NCBI GenBank assembly: GCA_013306675.1
Contig: JABLUY010000378.1
Location: 1 to 24,411 of the forward strand
Length of the DNA: 24,411 nucleotides
Source of the DNA: Thraustochytrium sp. TN22
Lineage: Eukaryota > Sar > Bigyra > Thraustochytrida > Thraustochytriidae
Direction of reading: 5' to 3'
The position numbers and the translations under genes are program-made. The notes under the pieces were generated by a model, which saw nothing but the letters and a program-made list of their open reading frames with translations, had not been told where the DNA came from and searched no databases. This document shows, piece after piece, positions 9,238-16,570 of this stretch (position 1 is the first letter of the stretch; each line of letters begins with the position of its first letter).

Positions 9238-9677
9238 GCTGTCTGACAGCGCCGAGGACAACGTGTACGAGGACGTGAGCACCAGCCGAGCAGGACATTG
9301 AAACAGACCGCCGCCCCAACCGCGCCCGCACAGCCTGAGCGCAGCTTTGGATGCAGGGGATGGTGGCTTTTAAAAAAGGCGGACGTCAGTTTCGGCAGCA
9401 GCCCATGCAGAAGAGGCGAGCGACGCCAACGCGACGGCGAATACAGCCTGCAGCTGCCGCCGCTGATGATGATCTGAGAAAAAAGAAGAAAACCAGGAAA
9501 AGGAAATGGGCCGGTGGGAGTACAGAGGTGCCTTCTTCGGGACCAAGACCTACAAGCAAGCTGAGGAGAATCACCAAGTCCTGCAGGCCTACCGGTGATC
9601 CGCCAAGCTGCAATGACGAAATGAATGTGTTCAAGCAGTCAGTCGGTCGGTCGGGCTCCGTCCGTGCTTGGTCGTGA
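9231..9677 (+). pseudogene. Diverged tandem copy of the small basic gene
   Basis: DNA from about 9231 to 9633 is a diverged copy of 8782-9187. Both begin with AGGCTG(A/T)C.GAC.GCG/CCGAGGAC, share the block CCGCCGCCCCAACCGCGCCCG and the CAGCAGCC.ATGC.GAAGA block, and end in ATGTGTTCAAG. In this copy the start of the frame reaches a TGA near 9299, and the reading frame differs before and after about 9340. An open frame from 9351 to 9677 keeps the Lys/Arg-rich part, including SGPRPTSKLRRITKS. There is no copy of the first exon. I infer a 5'-truncated, frame-broken duplicate; a shortened functional gene starting at 9351 cannot be excluded. Confidence 0.6.
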
Positions 9678-10737
9678 ACGTGAGTTTGGCTTTGCACGTG
9701 TTCTGTTTTTTCTAAAAAGGCTGTCTGTGGCCCAGAATCGCTTCCTCGTCAACTTCGCGCGGCGCAACGCCGGCTGCGCCGTTGGTCCAACGGTGTCTTA
9801 GACCATTTACTCTTTTTCCCGAATCTCCCGTGAGTCGGCGCGACCGCTCTCTCTCTCGCCCGCCGGCGCGGCCGCTCGCGCGCCTCTCACCGCCCGCTCC
9901 GCGTCGTCACCGGCCGCGCCGCGCCTGCGCCGCCGCGAGCCAGCCACTGGCAGGCGGGGTCGCCGCTCCGCTGTCGTCCGCCCGCGGCCTCCGCGCGCCT
10001 TCAAGTTCAAGTGACGTTAAGTTCCAGCTGGAGCCGGCGACCCCGGTGACCGACGGCCGACGGTTCCACGCGTCACCGGTCCGACAGGAGAGCGATGGAC
10101 CGGCGGGGCAGGGCGGGCGCACCTGGGCGAGGCCCCGCGCAAGCGCGTATCCGTGTGGCCGGCACTGTCCGGGCCCTTGCGCGCGTGTTGCCGCACTGTT
10201 GCGCAAGTGGGGGGGCCGGCTGAATCGAAGGCACGGGCTGCGCAGGGCCGGGTGGCCACGCGGCGCGCACGGGGGGGGTGGACTGGCGTCACTGGCCCGC
10301 CGGCGAGGCTATGACAACAGGTTGGCGAGATCAGGACCTGACTCACGAGTCGCGTGTCGGGCTCTCCGAGTCCGCCGGTCCGAGCCAGCCGCCCGATGCC
10401 TGGCGGCCGGTCGCGGCGTGGCGGCCGCGGCGGCGGCGTTCCGCGGCGCGGCCTGGCGGCGGCGGCGGGACCGGGGCTGGGGCCGGCGATCGTCTTCATC
10501 GATCGATTCGTGTTGCCAGTTCAAGACTTTACCCCACCACGACATCGAAGTTGATGATCAAACCGACGCGGCCGCATGCGCCGCGCGCCGCCAGAGGATG
10601 CGGCTGCCCGTTTCCAGGTCGCCTGTGCCAGAAAAAGCTGCGGCTGCCTGGCAGCGGCCTCCAACCCCCGTGTGTTTTCTGGAGCTAGGCCAGGCCTGCA
10701 GCCGCACGAAGAGCGTCGTCTTCACAGTGATGACAGT

Positions 10738-10820
10738 CAGCCAGCCAGCCCGACGAACAGCCTGGCCGCCGCCCTGGCCGCCTGCGACGCGGATGTCTGC
10801 TGAGGCAGGCTGGCTGGCTG
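10738..10820. repeat. 13-bp perfect inverted repeat, 57-nt spacer
   Basis: CAGCCAGCCAGCC at 10738-10750 is exactly complementary to GGCTGGCTGGCTG at 10808-10820. The spacer is itself rich in GGCCGCC motifs, so a long hairpin is possible. The arms are simple CAGC-type repeats, so chance origin from slippage is also possible. Confidence 0.75.
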
Positions 10821-11273
10821 CGCCACTGGCCAGCCGCTGGCCAGCGCTGGCGGCGGGCAGACCTGGACAGACAGCCTGAGGCGGCTGGCGAGCGAAGCGC
10901 GAACCGAGCTCCAAACCGAGCCTGGAAGTTCAAGTCGCCCTGGCTGGTGTGAGGCGCTGTGATCATGAGCGGCCACGGCCGGCCCGGGTCGTTCTTCGGC
11001 GGGTCACGCGCTCTGACCCAATGACTGCCAGGTGCTGGGAGGCGGACGAGCAGAATATGCCGCAAACAGCTGCGTGCCACGCACGCGCGACGTCACGACT
11101 CACGAGGTGCTCGCGGTCGGCTCGGCTCGCCACGCCTCGAAGCGCCGTCGCGACCGAGCGCCGGCCAGGCCCAACTCGAAGGCGCGGCCTGCACTGCAGT
11201 GGATCCGGGCAAGGAGGCCTTGACCGCCTCGCCGAGCTTGCGGCTACGTGCAGTCGGGCGCGCTCCAGCGAGC

Positions 11274-11303
11274 GAGCTAGCTAGCTCGCGAGCTAGCTAG
11301 CTC
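11274..11303. repeat. Perfect 30-bp AGCTAG palindrome
   Basis: GAGCTAGCTAGCTC directly joined through CG to its reverse complement gives a gapless 30-bp palindrome. It shares the AGCTAGCT core with 3374-3395 and 15917-15932. It could form a cruciform or bind a dimeric protein. Confidence 0.85.
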
Positions 11304-11966
11304 AGGCAGCGCCGTCGACGACACGTGCGATTATGGCGGCGGGACCGTCGAGCGTGCCACCACAGCATCCGCCGCAAACTTTTGCGACGCCGCGCCGCAG
11401 CCAGCCCCCAGCGGACGCCGCCGCGGCAGCGCGGCGGCGCGGCGCGGGAAGCGGGGAAGCGCGCGGCGGAGGCCGCGCAGCGGCGGCGCCGCGGCGGCCG
11501 CCTCCGCGCCGCGCCACCGCGCGCGTACTTGCGAACTGGCGCAGCTCACGCCTGGCGCCGGCCTCCCAGGCGGGCCAGCGGCGGGCGGCCTGCGAGCCCA
11601 GGCAGCGGGAAGCCTGACATTATCGTCATCGCTGCGACCCGTCCGCGGCAGGCGCCGCCGCCGGCGCAGAGCCACGGCCGGCCTGCCGCGCGGCCGCCAG
11701 CAGCGGCGAGGCCGCGGCGAGCCTGAGCGAGGCCGGGTCCGAGTCCTCCGACTCGACGTCTCCCGAGTCCCCTTCGCTGCCGCTGATAGGACAGGACAAG
11801 GCTAACATAACAACAAGGAAGGCTCGCACGGCACGAGCTCAACTTGCGATGAGACGAGCCTCCAGAAGACGCCCGCCTGCGGCGCCTGGCCAGCGAGCAT
11901 GGCGAGCGGGGCGTCGAGCGGCACGCGTGCCGCCTGGCTGGCTGGCTGGCACCGGTGATGGATCGA

Positions 11967-11982
11967 TCGATCGGCCGATCGA
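11967..11982. repeat. 16-bp GATCG palindrome in a GATC-rich patch
   Basis: TCGATCGGCCGATCGA is a perfect palindrome within a patch (11957-11994) of repeated GATC and CGATCG words. Nothing further can be said about its role. Confidence 0.7.
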
Positions 11983-12239
11983 CGGTCGATCGGTCCATGG
12001 AGAGGATGGATGACGCCTGCCGCCCACGCCGAGCAGCGAGGGCGCGCGGCCGGGTGAGGTCGGGGGACCTCAGCCATACCTCGGGCCGGCCGCAGCGGAC
12101 CCGGCGCGCGCGGCGGCCGCGGAGCGGGCGAAGCGACCGGGTCCGGTGCAGGCGGCCGGATCCGTGGCGATTCAAAATGCGCTGGGCGGCTCGTGTTGTG
12201 CTGCCCTCGAAATCAAACCACGTTCGCTCGAATCGGCCG

Positions 12240-12320
12240 GCGCTCGCTCAAGCGCTCAAGCGCTCAAGCGCGCAAGCGCTCGCTCAAGCGCTCGCCCGCG
12301 CGCGCGCGCGCGCGCGCTCG
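12240..12320. repeat. CAAGCGCT repeat followed by alternating CG tract
   Basis: Several copies of an 8-9-nt word (CTCAAGCG, with palindromic AGCGCT inside) run directly into about 24 nt of strictly alternating CG near 12296-12318. Such alternating CG is the classic sequence able to adopt Z-DNA. The patch lies about 270-350 nt upstream of the 12589 start codon. Confidence 0.75.
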
Positions 12321-12486
12321 GCACCCGCTCGACTCGACGCGCGCGTGTACGCGCTCGCGGCGCGCAGGCGGCAGCCATCGCGCGGCGCGGAGGAGCGCGC
12401 GCGCGCCAGGGACGCGGCCGTCGGCATCCGGCGCTGCCGCACGCACCGCACGCACGCGAGCAGACGCAACGCGACGCGGCGCGGCG

Positions 12487-12535
12487 TGGCACACACGCGA
12501 CGCGAGGCGACGCGAGGCGACGCGGGGCGAGGCGG
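12487..12535. repeat. Decamer GCGACGCGAG tandem repeat
   Basis: About three and a half imperfect copies of a 10-nt GCGACGCGAG unit lie 55-100 nt before the start codon of the 12589 gene, probably in its promoter or 5' leader. Confidence 0.65.
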
Positions 12536-12588
12536 CGCGGCGGCGGAGCGACGGGCACGCTGCGGCAGACGCGCATCGCTGAGAGAAG

Positions 12589-15078
12589 ATGAACTGGAAT
12601 GAGGTCTCCGCGGACCAGCAGCAGCAGCCGCAGCCGCAGCAGGAGGAGCTGCTGCTGCCGCATCCGCATCCGCATCCGCAGGATCATCAGCACCAGCACA
12701 AGCAACAACATCAAATGTACCAGCACCAGCACCCGGGTAGCTTCGACAAGATGCTGCTGGGCCTGCTGAGTCTGGATGAGTGCGACGCGACAGTCGCGGA
12801 GGTCTTCGGCCACCCAAACGGCGACGAGCACATGAGCGCTGTGGACGTGGACGCAATGGTCCACCTGGACCACGTGGAGCCCCCCGAGAGCATCGGTCAG
12901 GCTGAGCAGTGGGAGACGGACGCGGACGCCGGCGAGGTGCTCTCGCACGAGACCACGTACGAGGCGCTCTCATACGAGGCGCCTGCAAGCATCTTTGCCG
13001 ACGACGGCTACAACCAGGTGCAAGCGAACAAGCACATTACTGGCGAGTGGTGGGGCGCCTACGTGGACGAGGCCTCGTGGCCGAGCAGGTTCCAGCGCAA
13101 CAATAAGCAGGCGGGCCAGAAGAACCTGCGGTGCTTTCCGACGTGCGCGTCGCCGCACCAGGCGTGCAAGTTCTGCGGGACGGAGGTGAGCTTCCAGGCA
13201 GTCTTCAAGCCAGCGGAGCACCAGGCGCCGGGCGCGCAGCTGCCGCGCTTCATCGCGTACGGGCGCTTTGACACGGCCGCCGGCGCCTTCAAGGAGTTCG
13301 ACGTAGGCAGCCTCATCTCGCTGGAGGCGATCCGGGCACAGGAGCGCAAGCGCGGCCGGCCCCTGGCGCCCTGGTACCCGAGCTCGCAGGAGGTGCAGAA
13401 GGCGCCCGACGGCCTGACCTACAACATCGACTTCAAGTTCAACAGTCGCGACCACCAGGGTTGGCACTATGACTGGCAGAGCACCAAGTACTCGTGCGAC
13501 ACCAAGCACGTCTTCAATGTGTACATTTTCACCTTCGAGTCCGAGGACACGCTCCACTGCGTGGGCAAGTTTGCCAGCCCTTCGTTCGAGATCTACTGCC
13601 GCCGCAGGCAACGCTTCTCCAAGGTCGACCCGTCCAAGGTCGCGCTCTCGTCGGCCTCGCTCATCTACCACATCGCCGTCCTCCTGCAGCGCGCGGAGCT
13701 CAGCGCGGAAGAGGACAGCTTGCTACCAGGGTCGCCCGGTAGCAGCGGCAGCGGCGGCGGCGGCGATGAACGCACGCGCCGGCTGCAGACCATCCTGCGC
13801 AGGCTCGCGCAGCACATCGTCTCGGAGAGCGCCTTTACGGAGCGCATCACCGCCGTCTGCCGCGACATCGCGTACCGTCGCGACAACGGCGAGAGCGTGG
13901 ACGTCGGCTTTCGGAACTTCATCGATGCCATCAAGGACTACCTTCATTCGTTTCTGACGCAGCAAGGCTCCACCCTCAGCGAGCTCGAGGAGCTCTATCA
14001 AGCCGCCACAGACCTCGTCAAGACCAAGGAGGAGGACAAGACCAAGGAGGAGGACGAGTCGGACGCCGAGGACCAGTCCGCCGCCAGCTCCAGCGTGAGC
14101 TCGAGCTCCGGCGCCGCGCCGCCCGACCCGGCCGTCGGCACAAAGCGCAAGTTCCAAAACCCGGCACACAAGAAGGTCTCCGAGCTCGGCACGGTTGGGC
14201 TCATCGACCTCAAGGACCCCGAGTATCAGCTCCGCCAGGTCTTTTTGACGCTCATCGCGTCCTGCTCCAAGGCGGCGCAGAGGACGAGTCGCGAGCCCAA
14301 CCGCGTCGACCCCAACGTGCTCGTGTCGCTGCAGGGCGACGCGAAGCGCTCTCGCACCGACGTCTCCGCCGCCTCCATGGGCTCGCCGCGCGGCTCGCCG
14401 CTGCCCAAGCCCGCGCGCCTGCCGCAGGCCGACCTCGATCGCTACGTGGCCTATGACCCGTCCATGTCATTTGTCGGCTTCAACCCGAACGGCGAGCCCG
14501 ACTTCGATGGCGTCTACTCGCCGCTGCCCGGTACGGCGCAGCGCCTTTGGTACCTGCGCACCGGCCCGATCATGAAGTGGCCCCAGACGCGTGCGCGCCT
14601 CATCAGCCAGATGGAGAGCACCTTTGCGATTAGCCTCTCCAACACGCACCTCACCTTTCAGCTCAAGCGAAAGCTGCTTTCGGACGGCGTGCTCGACTTC
14701 GTCCTGGACGGCGTTGAGCATCCCTTCGATCTCATGGACCCTCTCATGAATGCTGGCGATAAGTTCCTCGCGCTCACCAAGGCCGCATGGACCTGTGGCA
14801 ATGCCATGGTCATTGCACACCGCTACACTGAGAACATGCGCCTCTTGCGCTTCTACTGGAAGGACCGCGCCCATGAGACGCTTCGCGGTCGAGCCATCCT
14901 CGAGACGCGCGTCACCCCCTCGAGCCCATGGTCCATTCAGGCCATGATCAACCACGACAAGCACATTCTCTCGCACGATCCCGCCACATTTGCCTCGCTC
15001 GACTACAACTACACACACTCGGGCAGGGCCCATGTCGCGCCGCCTTCTCCGGCGCTCGTGAACCTTGGTTCATTCTGA
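12589..15078 (+). CDS. Unrecognised 829-residue protein, probably nuclear
   Basis: Single-exon frame whose start lies in AGAAGATGAACTGG. I do not recognise a family. Residues 9-50 are Gln/His/Pro-rich low complexity encoded by CAG and CATCCG repeats. Residues 151-345 form a compact, non-repetitive region containing C182-x3-C186-x6-C193-x2-C196, a possible zinc site, followed by a beta-rich stretch with many aromatic residues that ends in a basic CRRRQR (337-342). A Ser/Gly linker (380-393), an acidic/Lys heptad-like KTKEED duplication (478-489) and a basic KRKFQNPAHKK (519-529), possibly bipartite nuclear signal, follow. Residues 620-805 form a second well-ordered region rich in Trp, Phe and Leu. 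Two conserved-looking globular parts joined by disordered linkers would suit a transcription regulator, but that is inference. No transmembrane segment or signal peptide is seen. Confidence 0.85.
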   Translation: MNWNEVSADQQQQPQPQQEELLLPHPHPHPQDHQHQHKQQHQMYQHQHPGSFDKMLLGLLSLDECDATVAEVFGHPNGDEHMSAVDVDAMVHLDHVEPPESIGQAEQWETDADAGEVLSHETTYEALSYEAPASIFADDGYNQVQANKHITGEWWGAYVDEASWPSRFQRNNKQAGQKNLRCFPTCASPHQACKFCGTEVSFQAVFKPAEHQAPGAQLPRFIAYGRFDTAAGAFKEFDVGSLISLEAIRAQERKRGRPLAPWYPSSQEVQKAPDGLTYNIDFKFNSRDHQGWHYDWQSTKYSCDTKHVFNVYIFTFESEDTLHCVGKFASPSFEIYCRRRQRFSKVDPSKVALSSASLIYHIAVLLQRAELSAEEDSLLPGSPGSSGSGGGGDERTRRLQTILRRLAQHIVSESAFTERITAVCRDIAYRRDNGESVDVGFRNFIDAIKDYLHSFLTQQGSTLSELEELYQAATDLVKTKEEDKTKEEDESDAEDQSAASSSVSSSSGAAPPDPAVGTKRKFQNPAHKKVSELGTVGLIDLKDPEYQLRQVFLTLIASCSKAAQRTSREPNRVDPNVLVSLQGDAKRSRTDVSAASMGSPRGSPLPKPARLPQADLDRYVAYDPSMSFVGFNPNGEPDFDGVYSPLPGTAQRLWYLRTGPIMKWPQTRARLISQMESTFAISLSNTHLTFQLKRKLLSDGVLDFVLDGVEHPFDLMDPLMNAGDKFLALTKAAWTCGNAMVIAHRYTENMRLLRFYWKDRAHETLRGRAILETRVTPSSPWSIQAMINHDKHILSHDPATFASLDYNYTHSGRAHVAPPSPALVNLGSF

Positions 15079-15239
15079 TGGACGACTTTCTTAAGTTATT
15101 TCTCATGATGTCTTATCTATTTCAAGATTGAGCGTGTGAATCGAGGCGGCGAGAAGCAGTTGCGGTGAAAAGCAGTGGCGGTGAAGCTGGACCCTTTTTA
15201 ATGTGAGACTTCATTTGCGCTTGACTCACACCTCGAATC

Positions 15240-15395
15240 GCTCATCTCGTTGATCTCAGCCAAGAGAAAGATGCAAGCAAGCAAGATCATGGGCTCATGC
15301 TAAACGTCCACCGTGGCTTGCCTTGTAGTAGCGCCAATGGTACTCACTGTCAGGGCTCAGGTCAACACAGAGCCAACTCCGGGCGACTTGGTTCG
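15240..15395. repeat. Tandem duplication, copy 1 (156 bp)
   Basis: Almost identical to the next 169 bp. Both run from GCTCATCTCGTT to GACTTGGTTCG and share long exact blocks, for example from GAGAAAGATGCAAGCAAGCA on. Copy 1 lacks two short insertions found in copy 2. Confidence 0.9.
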
Positions 15396-15564
15396 GCTCA
15401 TCTCGTTCTTCCAATTGATCTCAGCCCAGAGAAAGATGCAAGCAAGCAAGATCATGGGCTCATGCTAAACGTCCACCGTAGCTTGCCTTGTAGTAGTTAG
15501 CGCCAATGGTACTCACTGTCAGGGCTCAGGTCAACACAGAGCCAACTCCGGTCGACTTGGTTCG
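15396..15564. repeat. Tandem duplication, copy 2 (169 bp)
   Basis: Direct neighbour of copy 1. It differs by an extra 9 nt (CTTCCAATT) near its start, an extra TTAG after GTAG, and a few substitutions. The small divergence implies a recent duplication. No coding frame explains the conservation. Confidence 0.9.
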
Positions 15565-15821
15565 TTGAAGCACGTCATTCGACCAACTCTTCATCTCAGC
15601 CTCGGCCGGCGCAGGCCAAGTAGGCCCAAGCTCAGGCTCAGCATCATGACTCATCCTTCATCACCTGGCGCGCGCTCGAAGCTAGCTGGTGACTGTATGG
15701 ACCCGGGAGTTGGCGGTCTGTGCACGACATGAGGCGAGTGGCGGCGCCGCTCACAGACTCGCAACTCGGCTGGAGCGCGGGCGCGGAGCGACGGGCGGGG
15801 GCGCGGCGCGGCGAGGGCAGC

Positions 15822-16362
15822 ATGGACAAGTACGGCACGCACGGCGGCATCACCGTAAGTCTTGGCGGCAGGCGGCAACGAGCGTGGGAAGGAGGCGCGG
15901 GGCGAGGCGAAGAGCTAGCTGGCTAGCCAGCTGTCATTCATGGCCGCGGACGGCACGGCCGCGCCCAACCACCGTCGATCGGGCACGAACTAACGCGCAG
16001 CGTGAATGAGACAGTGCGACGGCTGCGCGGCGCGGCCGATCCAGGGCTTTCGGTACAAGTGCAAGCACTGCCCGAACCATGACCTGTGCGAGACGTGCTA
16101 CGCCAAGTTTCAGGAGGGCGAGCACGCGCAGGACGCCAGCATGGCGCGCGTGAACAAGGTGAGCTCCAAGGTGGAGGACCATGAGTTCTATCAGCATGCC
16201 GCGACCGACACCTCCTTTGTTGGCCTGTCCGCCAAGAAGGAGGCGCAGGCGCCCAAGGCGGCTGTCAAGAAGGTCAAGCCGAATGAGCCCTGCTCGTGCG
16301 GCTCCAACAAAAAGTTTAAGAAGTGCTGCGGCAAGCCCGGTGCTACTGCTGCTGCTCAGTAG
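15822..16362 (+). CDS. ZZ zinc finger plus SEC-C motif protein (two exons)
   Basis: Exon 1 is 15822-15854 (11 codons, MDKYGTHGGIT) and exon 2 is 16015-16362; the spliced product is about 126 residues. The split reconstructs a complete ZZ domain at residues 8-42: the HGGIT of exon 1 joins CDGCAARPIQGFRYKCKHC and DLCETCY, matching the family pattern of CxxC pairs that bind two zinc ions. After a linker, residues near 103-118 contain CSCGSNKKFKKCCG, a SEC-C motif, which binds one zinc and is known from SecA tails and many small eukaryotic proteins. ZZ domains usually mediate protein contacts, including histone tails and N-degrons. The combination suggests a small zinc-binding adaptor. An ATG at 16006 would give a single-exon version, but that would lack the N-terminal ZZ residues. 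The gene faces the NELF-C/D gene tail-to-tail. Confidence 0.85.
15855..16014 (+). other. Spliceosomal intron of the ZZ/SEC-C gene
   Basis: 160 nt with donor GTAAGT, a branch-like ACTAAC at 15989-15994 and acceptor GAGACAG ending at 16014, phase 0. The nearer CAG ending at 16000 lies only about 6 nt after the branch-like site, and using it would give Arg-Glu-stop. The acceptor at 16014 instead restores the ZZ motif exactly. Confidence 0.82.
15917..15932. repeat. 16-bp AGCTGGCTAGCCAGCT palindrome inside the intron
   Basis: A perfect 16-bp palindrome within the intron, preceded by another AGCTAGCT. It belongs to the group of AGCT/CTAG palindromes seen at 3374, 9224 and 11274, and could form a hairpin in the intron RNA. 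Confidence 0.7.
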
Positions 16363-16570
16363 AAGAGCCACCTGATGGGAATGTTGCGCTGTAGAGGTTC
16401 GTATTACACAACAATCGAAAAGGTCGTTTTCGTGCTGCTGCTGCCAGGCTGCTGAGGACGACATGTGGCGAATCATATGTCGCACAGGAGAGAACCTTCG
16501 ACTCAACAGCTCTCGCCTCAGCACCTTTCCTTTCCTTTTTTCTCTTGTCATTATGGTCTCGTCCGCCCAG

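Larger units (their letters stand above)
9680..12588. other. 2.9-kb gene-free GC-rich region
   Basis: I find no credible gene here. The long open frames (for example 9782-10879 on the plus strand) are Arg/Pro/Ala-rich, overlap equally long frames on the other strand, and have no domain. The region holds palindromes (11274-11303, 11967-11982), an inverted repeat (10738-10820), a CAAGCGCT repeat with an alternating CG tract (12240-12320), and decamer repeats just before the next gene (12487-12535). The right end should include the promoter and leader of the 12589 gene. A noncoding RNA or heavily spliced gene would not be visible to me. Confidence 0.6.
15079..15821. other. Intergenic region between two plus-strand genes
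   Basis: About 740 nt, less GC-rich than its surroundings. It begins with an AT-richer stretch that probably holds the 3' end of the preceding transcript, has a short imperfect repeat AGCAGTTGCGGTGAA/AGCAGTGGCGGTGAA near 15153-15185, and contains the tandem duplication listed separately. The right end should hold the promoter of the ZZ/SEC-C gene. No gene is seen. Confidence 0.55.

Noticed and set aside
9782-10879. 365-residue plus-strand frame in the gene-free region
   Set aside because: Arg/Pro/Ala-rich, overlapped by comparable frames on the other strand, and without any recognisable domain or conserved motif.
16006-16014. ATG at 16006 as the true start of the ZZ/SEC-C gene
   Set aside because: It lies in the last bases of the inferred intron. 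The spliced model supplies the missing ZZ residues and a good donor and branch site.
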